Positions 30,175 through 38,539 of a DNA stretch of 64,000 bases are shown here, one piece after another (position 1 is the stretch's first letter; each line of letters opens with the position of its first letter). Position numbers and translations under genes: made by a program. Below the pieces are notes generated by a model that saw only the letters and a program-made list of their open reading frames with translations, was not told the origin of the DNA and ran no database searches. The stretch spans positions 1 through 64,000 of the forward strand of contig RDXV01000003.1 in assembly GCA_004292695.1 (NCBI GenBank), given 5' to 3'. Source of the DNA: Nostocales cyanobacterium. GTDB taxonomy: Bacteria > Cyanobacteriota > Cyanobacteriia > Cyanobacteriales > Nostocaceae.

Positions 30175-31362
30175 CTACACTCTCTCGCTGGGTGTTAATA
30201 AAAGTAGTTGCTGTTTTATTAGTTTTTTGACTCCGTTTAATTCTAATTCAACTTGACTGATAAGATCCGCTATTTTGGCATTACCATTACATTTCTGCAT
30301 AAATTCAAATTCTGCATCTGATAAATTGATGATTTGGTAATCGTAGTTAAATATACATTTGCTGGGAAACCCATCTATACAGGGGTTAAGTTCGGGTGTT
30401 GCTGCTAATAAGCTGTTATCGTCTTTCCAGTCGTGTTTAGTTAATGGGGGACGTGTGAGGAAAAATTCATAATGTGTTACTTCTGGATTCAGTAATTCTA
30501 TCAGTCTGTATTTTTGGCGTTCTGTGAGTTCTCCTGCTCTCTCTATTAACTCTGGTGCTTTACCCAATAGTCTTTCTAAATCCCAAAACCCAGGATTGGA
30601 AAATCCTACAAAGTCTAATTCTGAAGCGTCTATTAATTCAAACAGTGTATCAATATTGTAGTCTGTTTCCTGGGGATGTACGTACATATCCGCAAAACAT
30701 TCATCCCTTTGGTTTTCCATTGCCCATCTTTCTTTTTCCCTCTTGACAAGTCGGTTATTTTCTGGTAATGAAGCAAATATTTTTCTACCGACTTGTACAC
30801 CATCCCGATAGTCACCGCGTTTATCACCTTGGAGAAGGGCGATCGCCTTTTGCATTAGTTGTATTTCCCATCTTCCCAATTCTCCATACACAAAAATGTG
30901 CATTAACCCACCAGGAGCGAGTTTTTTCGCTAATGCTTGAATACCACGAATGGGATCGGGTAGATGATGAAGCACACCAACACAATTAATTAAATCAAAT
31001 TGTCCTGGTATTTGTTCCACATCGTAAATACTCAGGTGATGAAATTCTACACGGTCAGCGCCGGAACTTTGACAGCGTTTTTTGGCTACTTCTAATGTAC
31101 CAGCACTTAAATCAATTCCCACTACCTGCGCTTGGGGGTTGAGATGTACTAAATATTCTGTTCCGACTCCTGAACCACAACCAGCGTCTAAGATGCGGAT
31201 ATCTTGTTTTGGTGGTTTTCTACCTGTGCAGAAGTTGTAAGCAGCTAACCAATTCCAACGCCAATTATATCCTGGTGGTGGTTCATCCAGGATGGGTTCG
31301 GGGGGGAAAGGGTAGGTATCGTAGAGTTTCGCAACAGCAGCACTTACTTGGGAGTCGGACAT
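30175..31362 (-). CDS. Class I SAM-dependent methyltransferase
   Basis: 395 residues. The SAM site is RILDAGCGSGVGTEYL with the acidic VVGIDLSAGTLEVAKK and the motif-IV region FDLINCVGVLHHL. The N-terminus (KLYDTYPFPPEPI) is typical of a cyanobacterial group. The C-terminal 100 residues form a separate, possibly winged-helix segment (LSDAEFEFMQKCNGNAKIADL). Substrate unknown. Transcribed away from the TA pair, towards the atp operon. Confidence 0.88.
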   Translation of the reverse strand: MSDSQVSAAVAKLYDTYPFPPEPILDEPPPGYNWRWNWLAAYNFCTGRKPPKQDIRILDAGCGSGVGTEYLVHLNPQAQVVGIDLSAGTLEVAKKRCQSSGADRVEFHHLSIYDVEQIPGQFDLINCVGVLHHLPDPIRGIQALAKKLAPGGLMHIFVYGELGRWEIQLMQKAIALLQGDKRGDYRDGVQVGRKIFASLPENNRLVKREKERWAMENQRDECFADMYVHPQETDYNIDTLFELIDASELDFVGFSNPGFWDLERLLGKAPELIERAGELTERQKYRLIELLNPEVTHYEFFLTRPPLTKHDWKDDNSLLAATPELNPCIDGFPSKCIFNYDYQIINLSDAEFEFMQKCNGNAKIADLISQVELELNGVKKLIKQQLLLLTPSERV

Positions 31363-31431
31363 GATTAGGAATAACGCAGCATTTATGAGTTTACCGGATG
31401 GGGGGATTTTGGGGAAGGTTGAACAGGTAAA

Positions 31432-31794
31432 TTATTCGTTTTGATTTGATTCAGCTAAAATGTTTTTAATTTCCTGTGGAGTGATATCTTCTTGATCTGA
31501 TTTAGAGTAAATGGTTAATAGAAGTACATTGGTTGGTGATTCAACTTGATAAATGATGCGATAACCAGCACTTTTGCCTTTTTGAATGTTGCTATTTTTG
31601 ACTCTGACTTTAAAAACAATATAATTTTCACCCAGTCTAGATATTCTATCACCTAGAAAATTACCGACTTTAATTTGCTCAATTATTGCTTGAGTATCAG
31701 AACGAATATTCCGGTATTTCTTAGCAAGATAACGCAAGTTATTTTGGTATTCAGGTGTTAATTCTATTTCTATTATTGGCAGTTCATTCGACAT
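31432..31794 (-). CDS. RelE/ParE-type toxin
   Basis: 120 residues. ITELTPEYQNNLRYLAKKY-like N-terminal helices (EIELTPEYQNNLRYLAK) and the strand-rich C-terminal YRIIYQVESPTNVLLLTIYSKS are the RelE-superfamily pattern, with Arg in the GYRIIYQV strand. The start overlaps the antitoxin end by 11 bases. Expected to be an mRNA interferase. Confidence 0.8.
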   Translation of the reverse strand: MSNELPIIEIELTPEYQNNLRYLAKKYRNIRSDTQAIIEQIKVGNFLGDRISRLGENYIVFKVRVKNSNIQKGKSAGYRIIYQVESPTNVLLLTIYSKSDQEDITPQEIKNILAESNQNE

Positions 31795-32038
31795 CTATTC
31801 CCTCCCACATTTGAGATAGGGGAATACGTTTTCCAGCTTTTGCTTCTTGTACTGCTCTCTTTAAACTAGCTTTGATTTCTTCAATAGGAGTATCATCATT
31901 GTCGGTTTCTAATTCATCTGTAGGTTCAGTAAAGAGAATTATTACTCTGACTTTTCCGGGTATTTCTACATTCAGGGGTTTGTCTAAAAATAATTCTCCT
32001 TTTTCATCAATGTTACCTGTGACTTCTATTGCTTTCAT
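31784..32038 (-). CDS. Antitoxin of a RelE-type pair
   Basis: 84 residues from ATG at 32038, which has GAGGA seven to eight bases upstream; an in-frame TTG 16 codons earlier is not favoured. N-terminal strand MKAIEVTGNIDEKGELFLDKP and a C-terminal helix (EIKASLKRAVQEAKAGKRIP) ending LSQMWEGID, the usual toxin-embracing tail. Overlaps the toxin gene, a classical TA arrangement. Confidence 0.78.
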   Translation of the reverse strand: MKAIEVTGNIDEKGELFLDKPLNVEIPGKVRVIILFTEPTDELETDNDDTPIEEIKASLKRAVQEAKAGKRIPLSQMWEGIDVE

Positions 32039-32134
32039 TTGTTTATCCTCATGATTATTTATATTTAGTTTAACGGTTGTTGGCAATTTTGAGTCTCATG
32101 ACTTAATTTTTCGATAAAAACCAATATTTATAAC

Positions 32135-32226
32135 AGAACTTACGCAAAACAGAACAAAATGATTGGTATTTCGTAAGTTACCACTACGCAATCATAAGGG
32201 TTTTGAAAACCTCGTGCGTAAGTCCT
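32135..32226. mobile_element. MITE-like element with AGRACTTACGCA termini
   Basis: About 90 bases bounded by AGAACTTACGCAAAAC and, inverted, AGGACTTACGCACGAG; the 9-bp core ACTTACGCA is a perfect inverted repeat. Too short to code. These termini resemble those of small non-autonomous transposons in Nostocales. It sits in the 439-base gene-free region between the TA pair and the pentapeptide gene; the rest of that region shows nothing recognisable. Confidence 0.65.
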
Positions 32227-32477
32227 ACATAAGTTATTTGCATGGAATTATTGTAAAACAAAAATATATTTTTACGGGTAACATTGTGTTTACTTGACTA
32301 AGTAACTTGTTTAGTAATATACTGTCATGGGTGGGGTAAATATGTAAATAAAGGCGATCTCTCTCAAAAGATCAATATATAGTTACGTTTATCAAGACAC
32401 TGCAAAAATCAGTGTTTTGGTTATTGGTGTATTCAATCATTTTCTTAGATTAAAAATTCTATTTTGGACTTTAAATC

Positions 32478-33374
32478 ATGGATGAACAAGCACTCAAACA
32501 AGCATTGATTAATCTTCCTGATGATGCACTGGAAGTTATCGTATCTAAAGATCCGGCAATTCTGAAAACATTAACTGTGGCAGAATTAAAGAAAATTGCT
32601 AAAAATCGTGGTATTGTGGGTTTTAGTAAGAAAAGTAAAGATGCTTTAGTTGAATTATTAAGTAGTGATTTTGATCCCAAAGCTGAGGAAATATTAAAAC
32701 TCTATGCAAGTGGAATAAGAGATTTTAGTCCTAACATCCATGAAGATGAAATTCACTGGGATGGAATTAATTTATCAGGAGCTAATCTTAGTGAATCTGA
32801 ATTACATATTTTCATAACTAACGCCAACTTACGTAAGATAAATTTGAGTAAGTGTGATTTGAGGGATACTGATTTTACAAATAGCGATCTTTCTCATGCA
32901 AATTTAGAATCTGCTAATTTAGAGTCTGCTGACTTGCGGGGTGCAAACTTAACGGGTGCAAATTTGAAAAATGCCAATTTAGAATGGAGTAATTTAGAAT
33001 CTGCTAATTTGAAAGGTGCAGATTTAAGAGGTGTGAAACTAGAAGATGTAAATTATGATAGTTCTACTCAATGGCCTGACGATTTTGATCCAGATTTTTC
33101 TATTGGTGTTTGGTTAGATGATGAGACTTTTGTAAGATGTAATCAAATCAGAACCATAGAAATCGCTAGAAGTTGGGATTCATTTGCTAATGCTTTGGTT
33201 CAAATGGGTTATAAAAAGAAAATTTCTAAAATTTTAGATAACGGAGAAGACGATTATTATTTATTGAGTGATTTACCAATTGATTTTGATGAGTTAGTTG
33301 GGATGGACTGGGATTATTTGGAAATCAGAAGTTCTGTGTTAATAGGAAGTTTAGTTTTAGAAGAGATATTATGA
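32478..33374 (+). CDS. Pentapeptide-repeat protein with N-terminal Rho-N/SAP-like domain
   Basis: 298 residues. Residues 30-65 (LTVAELKKIAKNRGIVGFSK) resemble the Rho N-terminal/SAP-type helix-extended-loop-helix fold that binds nucleic acid. Residues about 95-190 are about 19 pentapeptide repeats of A(N/D)L-type (SGANLSESEL, ESANLESADLRGANLTGANL). The C-terminal 110 residues are acidic and unrecognised. Its TGA overlaps the ATG of a short downstream open frame. Combination of a DNA/RNA-binding-like head and a pentapeptide helix is unusual; function unknown. Confidence 0.8.
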   Translation: MDEQALKQALINLPDDALEVIVSKDPAILKTLTVAELKKIAKNRGIVGFSKKSKDALVELLSSDFDPKAEEILKLYASGIRDFSPNIHEDEIHWDGINLSGANLSESELHIFITNANLRKINLSKCDLRDTDFTNSDLSHANLESANLESADLRGANLTGANLKNANLEWSNLESANLKGADLRGVKLEDVNYDSSTQWPDDFDPDFSIGVWLDDETFVRCNQIRTIEIARSWDSFANALVQMGYKKKISKILDNGEDDYYLLSDLPIDFDELVGMDWDYLEIRSSVLIGSLVLEEIL

Positions 33375-33436
33375 ATGAATTAGAAGACGCTATTGATGAT
33401 GGAAAAGTTAGACTTTTAATCTTTTTGTATACTTGA
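33371..33436 (+). pseudogene. Short truncated open frame coupled to the pentapeptide gene
   Basis: ATGA overlap with the preceding stop, then 21 codons (MNELEDAIDDGKVRLLIF...). The tight coupling suggests a real second gene that has been cut off; the MITE at 33473 starts 37 bases after its stop. Probably the remnant of a partner gene. Confidence 0.45.
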
Positions 33437-33472
33437 TTAATTTGGTTGGTAATTGGGAGTTGTTAGTTGTGG

Positions 33473-33659
33473 TTGTCTGAATCAGGATAACCAGGATTTG
33501 AAGATTTACAGGATTGCAGTTTATAGATTTTCTGTAAATATTTAATGATGATAAATTTTGATGCAGATCAAAAATATATTTCCTATCATTCAAAGAAAAC
33601 TATAAATAATCAAAAACATCCTGTAAATCCTTTAATCCTGGACATCCTGATTCAGACAA
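33473..33659. mobile_element. 187-bp MITE, copy A
   Basis: Starts TTGTCTGAATCAGGATAACC and ends GGACATCCTGATTCAGACAA, which are inverted copies of each other with a few mismatches. The middle is AT-rich, without coding potential. Nearly identical, base for base in length, to copy B at 34576, in the same orientation. Partial copies occur at 19575, 21352, 38472, 38860 and 47930. Confidence 0.88.
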
Positions 33660-33731
33660 TTTAATTATTCCTTGTTTTCCTTTATAATCAAAATATTAAA
33701 CATTATAAATAACTAAACAGGAGTAAAAAAA

Positions 33732-34130
33732 ATTATTAATCATCAACCTCAACTCATCCCAGGAGAAGGAACTGTAGGTACTTATGGAGACTTACTAAAA
33801 AAAGGACGCAGAGGAGATAACCTCACACCTCATCATATACCTGCGGATGCTTTTATGAAAGCGAAAGTTACAGGTTATACAACAGATCAAGGATTTGCTA
33901 TCATGATGGAACATTTATCACCAGGAAAAGGAGGCCGTCACCGCTTAACTGTTTCTTATGGTAAACGTCCTAATTTAAACTTATCGCCTAGAATAGTATT
34001 AGCACAAGAAATATCTGATGTTCGTTCTATTTATCTTTCTCAAGGTTTGTATAATAAAAAAATCAGGGAAAGTTTGCAAGCATTAATCAAACTCAATAAA
34101 GTAACTTGGCAATCTATTTTTATTAAATGA
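33732..34130 (+). CDS. Polymorphic-toxin C-terminal domain (orphan toxin tip), non-canonical or missing start
   Basis: The open frame extends well upstream of the first ATG (33855). From ATT at 33732 it encodes 132 residues including LIPGEGTVGTYGDLL, GRRGDNLTPHHIPADAFM and HLSPGKGGRHRLTVSYG. The His-His-Ile-Pro and Gly-Arg-His segments look like nuclease-type toxin tips at the C-termini of polymorphic toxins. AGGAG (33719-33723) lies eight bases before the ATT, and a TATAAT stands at 33683. Either it starts at ATT and is expressed alone, or it is the broken C-terminus of a larger toxin. The immunity gene follows after ten bases. Exact family not recognised. Confidence 0.6.
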   Translation: MINHQPQLIPGEGTVGTYGDLLKKGRRGDNLTPHHIPADAFMKAKVTGYTTDQGFAIMMEHLSPGKGGRHRLTVSYGKRPNLNLSPRIVLAQEISDVRSIYLSQGLYNKKIRESLQALIKLNKVTWQSIFIK

Positions 34131-34140
34131 GGTAAAAGCT

Positions 34141-34575
34141 ATGAATCACAATAATTTACTAGAAATATTAAAAAATAACCGCTTGATGCAAACAGAAGCA
34201 CAAATTACAAATTTTGAAAATGCTTTAACTGCAATAGCTGAAAATCCTGATGAAAATGATTTATCTGCCTATCATCTGATTTTAGATGATCAATGTCAAC
34301 AACCAGAAGTGATGTTTAGCTTAATTCATTTTCTGGAATCTTTTGATATGGAAAAACAAATTACAGCATTTATTAAAGTTGTTCCCCAATTAATGATCAC
34401 AGCACCTGAATGGACAAGAATTATTCACAACCGGATTTTAAATGATGAATCAGCTTGTCAAGTTTATCAAAACCTATTGCATTCAGCTAATTTAAACACT
34501 CCTCATTTTCTCTATCATCTTTTAGAGGAAAGTATTATGAATAAATTGCAAATGAAAGAAAGTGTATTAATGTGA
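34141..34575 (+). CDS. Imm30-like immunity protein
   Basis: 144 residues, all helical in appearance: LLEILKNNRLMQTEAQITNFENAL, then QPEVMFSLIHFLESFDMEKQ and LMITAPEWTRIIHNRILNDES, a pattern I associate with the immunity 30 family of polymorphic toxin systems. GAGG precedes the ATG by nine bases. It follows the toxin-tip frame, consistent with neutralising it. Copy B of the MITE starts one base after the stop. Confidence 0.7.
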   Translation: MNHNNLLEILKNNRLMQTEAQITNFENALTAIAENPDENDLSAYHLILDDQCQQPEVMFSLIHFLESFDMEKQITAFIKVVPQLMITAPEWTRIIHNRILNDESACQVYQNLLHSANLNTPHFLYHLLEESIMNKLQMKESVLM

Positions 34576-34762
34576 TTGTCTGAATCAGGATAACCAGGAT
34601 TTGAGGATGTACAGGATTGTTATTGATAGATTGTCTGTAAATATTTAAGAATTATAAATTTTGATTCAGATAAAAAATATATTTCCTATCATTCAAAGAC
34701 AACGATAAATGATCAAAAACATCCTGTAAATCCTGTAATCCTGGACATCCTGATTCAGACAA
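34576..34762. mobile_element. 187-bp MITE, copy B
   Basis: Same termini, length and orientation as copy A (33473). Its right end lies five bases before the cobK stop codon; its left end touches the Imm30-like stop. The two copies bracket exactly the toxin/immunity cassette. Confidence 0.9.
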
Positions 34763-34766
34763 TTTC

Positions 34767-35510
34767 CTAATTTCCAATTCTTTCTAACAACCAACTCACC
34801 GCACCTTCAACATCTGCGACTTCTTCACCCATTGGTACAGGTGGACGTTTAATCATGACAACCTTTATTCCTAATTCCCGTGCAGCAATAATCTTAGCAT
34901 AAGTAGCATTACCACCGCTATTTTTACTCACAATTGTATCTATAGAATATTGAATTAAAATCTCTTTTTCCTGTTCTAAATTAAAAGGACCTTTATCATA
35001 TAAAATCAAACCATTGGGAATTAAAGAACCTGGTTTTGGTGGATCAATCATCCGCATTAAAAACCAAATATTTTGTAAATGTGCAAAAGCTGAAATTTCC
35101 TGTCTACCGATAGTTAAAAAAACTCTTTGAGCGTGATTTTCTAACACCAAAGCTGCATTGATATGATCATCTACCTCTATCCAATCATCACTAGGTAATT
35201 TTTCCCAAGGAGGACGATTTAATAATAACCGAGAAATACCTACTTCCTGTGCTGCTTGTGCTGCATTTTGGGAAATTTGAGCAGCAAAGGGGTGAGTGGC
35301 ATCAATTAACACATCTATTTGGTTTTCCCGTAAGTAATTAACTAAACCAGACACACCCCCAAAACCGCCAACACGTACATTTCCTGTGGGTGTAATAGGT
35401 TCACGGGTAGCACCGGCTAAAGATGCGATCGCCTCGATTCCTGTAATATTAGCTACCCTAGAGGCTAATTCTCGCGCATCACCAGTACCACCCAAAATTA
35501 AAATCCGCAT
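34767..35510 (-). CDS. cobK: Precorrin-6A / cobalt-precorrin-6A reductase
   Basis: 247 residues. N-terminal nucleotide-binding ILILGGTGDARELA, DATHPFAAQIS, FLTIGRQEISAF and SKNSGGNATYAKI are the CobK/CbiJ signatures. NAD(P)H-dependent reduction of the corrin macrocycle in cobalamin synthesis. The DUF1636 gene lies upstream on the same strand. Confidence 0.92.
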   Translation of the reverse strand: MRILILGGTGDARELASRVANITGIEAIASLAGATREPITPTGNVRVGGFGGVSGLVNYLRENQIDVLIDATHPFAAQISQNAAQAAQEVGISRLLLNRPPWEKLPSDDWIEVDDHINAALVLENHAQRVFLTIGRQEISAFAHLQNIWFLMRMIDPPKPGSLIPNGLILYDKGPFNLEQEKEILIQYSIDTIVSKNSGGNATYAKIIAARELGIKVVMIKRPPVPMGEEVADVEGAVSWLLERIGN

Positions 35511-35526
35511 AATTACTGATTCTATC

Positions 35527-35554
35527 CGCGTTTATCTGCGTTTATCTGCGTTCC
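35527..35554. repeat. GAACGCAGATAA-type tandem repeat overlapping a gene end
   Basis: Read on the minus strand: GAACGCAGATAAACGCAGAT, continuing AAACGCGGATAG. The GAA-CGC-AGA-TAA part encodes the last three residues and stop of the DUF1636 protein. Same family as 18352 and 47883. Confidence 0.8.
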
Positions 35555-35973
35555 ACTAAACTAGGAATTCTTGCTAAAATCCCATTTTTTAAAGGTTCAG
35601 GACGTTCTGACCAAGGTAAAATACCATCAGGACGATCATAATACTTACTTGCACATTCCAAAATAGCTTCTGCACAACCCTCTACAGGAAGATCACCGAA
35701 TAAATAAGTTAACTTACCTTCACCTGCAAAAGCAACCACACAAGAACGACTACAAGCACTCATACATTCAACTTCTTGGATGGGAAATTTATCCTTTAAC
35801 TCCCAATTTTCGGCGGTTTCTTGAATTTCTCGTAATAATTTCTGACCACCACTTTCACCTATACGTTTACCATCTTGCCACACACTGGCGCAGGTTTTAC
35901 ACACAAATAGACTATGGTAAACAGTACCAGAGTCATCAGCAGAAGTTAGGGGAGAAATGTTAGTGGCAGTCAT
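35542..35973 (-). CDS. DUF1636 protein, putative metal- or Fe-S-binding
   Basis: 143 residues. Cys pairs in SLFVCKTCASVWQDG and the Cys-rich VECMSACSRSCVVAFAG suggest a thioredoxin-like [2Fe-2S] or metal site. DUF1636 genes are repeatedly found next to cobalamin synthesis genes in cyanobacteria, and here cobK follows after 31 bases. A metal-handling role in the cobalamin pathway is inferred. The last three residues (Glu-Arg-Arg) and stop come from a tandem repeat. Confidence 0.82.
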   Translation of the reverse strand: MTATNISPLTSADDSGTVYHSLFVCKTCASVWQDGKRIGESGGQKLLREIQETAENWELKDKFPIQEVECMSACSRSCVVAFAGEGKLTYLFGDLPVEGCAEAILECASKYYDRPDGILPWSERPEPLKNGILARIPSLVERR

Positions 35974-36015
35974 TTGTATCCTGTAAAATTGAAACAGTTT
36001 TAGATTATATCAACT

Positions 36016-36057
36016 AAATTAAAATCTGATAAATTAAAATCTAATAAATTAAAATCT
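36016..36057. repeat. 14-bp tandem repeat over the stop codon of the barrel gene
   Basis: Three copies of AAATTAAAATCTRAT. Read on the minus strand the first copy contains AGA-TTT-TAA, the last two codons and stop of the next gene. Confidence 0.7.
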
Positions 36058-36540
36058 TAAACCTAAACCACCTTGCAAAGATACGGCTGTACCTCCACTA
36101 TTACGGTAAGCATCAAAAGCAATGATAGCATTACCGAAAATTACGGTATTACTGTTAGGAACAACATAATCTATACCTGGTTGTAGCGCAAAAGTAATTT
36201 TATTACCCACAGGAGAAGGTGAGTCACCATTTGCTAATACTACACCTGCACCTAAATAAGCGTCTGTTTGCCAATTTAAAGGAAAATCATAGGAGACTGT
36301 GGGAACTACGGCGGTACTTTCACCGATTAAAGCCTGAGCGCGAAAAGATACAGGAGTTTCTAAGAGTTTGTACCGTAAAGCTAACACCCCACCGACTTGA
36401 GTACCTTCACTTAAACCTACTGTGGGACCGACACCTACATAACTACCATAGGCTACTTGAGCTTGTGCTGGTTGAATATTTGCCGTTAAACCGCAAACAG
36501 CACCAGTTATCAGAATAGAAGCTAAATATCTGTATTTCAT
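36049..36540 (-). CDS. Small outer-membrane beta-barrel-like protein
   Basis: 163 residues from ATG at 36540; the TTG 15 codons upstream is not favoured. Signal peptide YLASILITGAVCGLTANI ending in Ala-Gln-Ala. The rest is alternating strands (GVLALRYKLLETPVSFRAQA, TDAYLGAGVVLANGD) ending in the outer-membrane signal GLGLRF. Inferred small barrel in the outer membrane; no enzyme motif. Confidence 0.72.
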   Translation of the reverse strand: MKYRYLASILITGAVCGLTANIQPAQAQVAYGSYVGVGPTVGLSEGTQVGGVLALRYKLLETPVSFRAQALIGESTAVVPTVSYDFPLNWQTDAYLGAGVVLANGDSPSPVGNKITFALQPGIDYVVPNSNTVIFGNAIIAFDAYRNSGGTAVSLQGGLGLRF

Positions 36541-36697
36541 AGGTTTTATTGTTACACTCCTGTCACCACTTAAATAATATGTCAATCATGATATCTTCAT
36601 CGTCATGTTAGTTAAATTTTGTTAAGATAGGGTATGGCATTAAACAGCCTATTCTCCCCAAAACTTAAAAATTTATCCCCTACCAGAGAAATATTTC

Positions 36698-38392
36698 ATG
36701 TTACGACTTGAACATATCAGCAAAATTTACCCTACAGGCGAAGTTCTCAAAGATATCAATTGGGAAGTTAAACCGGGCGATCGCATTGGTTTGGTGGGCG
36801 TTAACGGTGCGGGAAAGTCAACCCAACTGAAAATTATCTCTGGGGAAATTGAACCTACATCCGGGGAAATTATCCGCCCTGCTAGTTTGCACATCGCTTA
36901 TCTCAACCAGGAATTTGAAGTAGATCCGACTCGGACAGTTAATGAAGAGTTTTGGAAAGTTTTTAAAGAAGCTAACGCAGTACAGTTAGCATTGCACGAA
37001 GTACAGCGGGAAATGGAAACCGCCACACTAGAGGAATTGGATAAACTGATTAATAAATTAGATAAATTACAACGTCAGTTTGAAGCCTTGGATGGTTATG
37101 GTTTAGATGCACGAATTGGTAAAATTTTACCAGAAATGGGCTTTCAAGTGGAAGATGGCGATCGCCTAGTCAGTGCATTTTCTGGTGGTTGGCAAATGCG
37201 GATGAGTTTAGGTAAAATTCTCCTGCAAGCACCAGATTTATTACTACTAGACGAACCGACAAACCATTTAGATTTAGAAACCATTGAATGGTTAGAAAAT
37301 TACCTGAAAAAATTAGTGACTCCAATGGTCATAGTTTCCCATGACCGGGAATTTTTGGACAGACTTTGTACACAAATTGTGGAAACAGAAAGAGGAGTTT
37401 CTACCACATATTTAGGTAACTACTCATCCTATTTGCAACAAAAAGCAGAAAATCAATTAGCACAACTCAATGCTTTTGAAAGACAGCAAAAAGAACTAGA
37501 AAAACAGCAAGCGTTTGTAGATAAATTCCGTGCTAGTGCTACCCGCAGTACCCAGGCAAAAAGCCGAGAAAAGCAATTAGAAAAAATTGAAAGAGTGGAA
37601 GCACCAACCGGATCAGTGAGAACCTTACATTTCCGGTTTCCTCCCGCACCTCGCAGTGGTAGAGAAGTAGTAGAAATTAAAAACCTCACCCATACCTATG
37701 GTGACAAAATCCTGTTTTTAGGAGCAGAATTATTAATAGAAAGAGGTGATAGAATCGCCTTTTTAGGTCCCAATGGTGCAGGAAAATCTACACTTTTAAA
37801 AATGATCATGGGTGTAGAACCTCCCACAGAAGGAACTGTGAAATTAGGAGATCATAATGTTATTCCTGGTTACTTTGAACAAAACCAAGCGGAAGCATTA
37901 GATTTGAATAAAACCGTCATGCAAACTATCCATGATGAAGTTCCCGACTGGACAAATGAAGAAGTGCGGACACTGTTAGGTAGATTTCTATTTACAGGTG
38001 ATACTGTATTTAAGAAAGTGGGAGCTTTAAGTGGAGGAGAAAAAGCTCGTTTAGCACTAGCAAAGATGTTGCTAGAACCAGTGAATTTAATCATTTTAGA
38101 TGAGCCTACCAACCATTTAGATATTCCAGCTAAGGAAATGATGGAAGAGGCGTTACAAAACTATGATGGTACGGCAATTGTAGTATCTCACGACCGTTAT
38201 TTTATCTCCCAAGTTGCTAATAAAATAGTAGAAATTAGAGATGGAGAATTTCGGGTTTATTTGGGAGATTATCACTATTATTTGAGTAAGATTGAAGAAG
38301 AAAAGGAACAAGCAAAATTAGCCGCAATAGAAGCGGAAAAAGCCGCGAAGAAAGCCGCGAAAGCAGCAAAATCAGCAGCTAAGAAGAAGTAA
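36698..38392 (+). CDS. ABC-F family ATPase
   Basis: 564 residues with two ATPase cassettes and no membrane domain: Walker A GVNGAGKST and GPNGAGKST; signatures FSGGWQMRMSL and LSGGEKARLAL; Walker B LLLLDEPTNHLD and LIILDEPTNHLD. The linker between them is charged (FVDKFRASATRSTQAKSRE), as in ribosome-associated ABC-F proteins. C-terminus is an Ala/Lys tail. Probable translation factor of the EttA/Uup group. Followed by a clear terminator. Confidence 0.93.
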   Translation: MLRLEHISKIYPTGEVLKDINWEVKPGDRIGLVGVNGAGKSTQLKIISGEIEPTSGEIIRPASLHIAYLNQEFEVDPTRTVNEEFWKVFKEANAVQLALHEVQREMETATLEELDKLINKLDKLQRQFEALDGYGLDARIGKILPEMGFQVEDGDRLVSAFSGGWQMRMSLGKILLQAPDLLLLDEPTNHLDLETIEWLENYLKKLVTPMVIVSHDREFLDRLCTQIVETERGVSTTYLGNYSSYLQQKAENQLAQLNAFERQQKELEKQQAFVDKFRASATRSTQAKSREKQLEKIERVEAPTGSVRTLHFRFPPAPRSGREVVEIKNLTHTYGDKILFLGAELLIERGDRIAFLGPNGAGKSTLLKMIMGVEPPTEGTVKLGDHNVIPGYFEQNQAEALDLNKTVMQTIHDEVPDWTNEEVRTLLGRFLFTGDTVFKKVGALSGGEKARLALAKMLLEPVNLIILDEPTNHLDIPAKEMMEEALQNYDGTAIVVSHDRYFISQVANKIVEIRDGEFRVYLGDYHYYLSKIEEEKEQAKLAAIEAEKAAKKAAKAAKSAAKKK

Positions 38393-38440
38393 GTTGGTTT
38401 TTAAGAACAACTAAAAACTAATAAAAACAAGTATTTTGTC

Positions 38441-38474
38441 ATCCTCAACTGTTAATAAGTTGGGGATTTTTTTG
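38441..38474 (+). terminator. Rho-independent terminator of the ABC-F gene
   Basis: ATCCTCAACT and AGTTGGGGAT form a 10-bp stem (one G-T pair) with a 7-base loop, followed by seven T. The last T residues overlap the start of a partial MITE copy. Confidence 0.85.
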
Positions 38475-38536
38475 TCTGAATCAGGATGTCTAGGATTTGA
38501 GGATTAACAGGATTGTTATTGATTAATTTTCTGTTG
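38472..38536. repeat. Partial copy of the MITE family (left arm)
   Basis: TTGTCTGAATCAGGATGTCT then AGGATTTGAGGATTAACAGG and ATTGATTAATTTTCTGTT. The same 60-base stretch recurs at 38860, so the 96-residue gene between them is flanked by two direct partial copies. Confidence 0.75.
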
Positions 38537-38539
38537 TTA

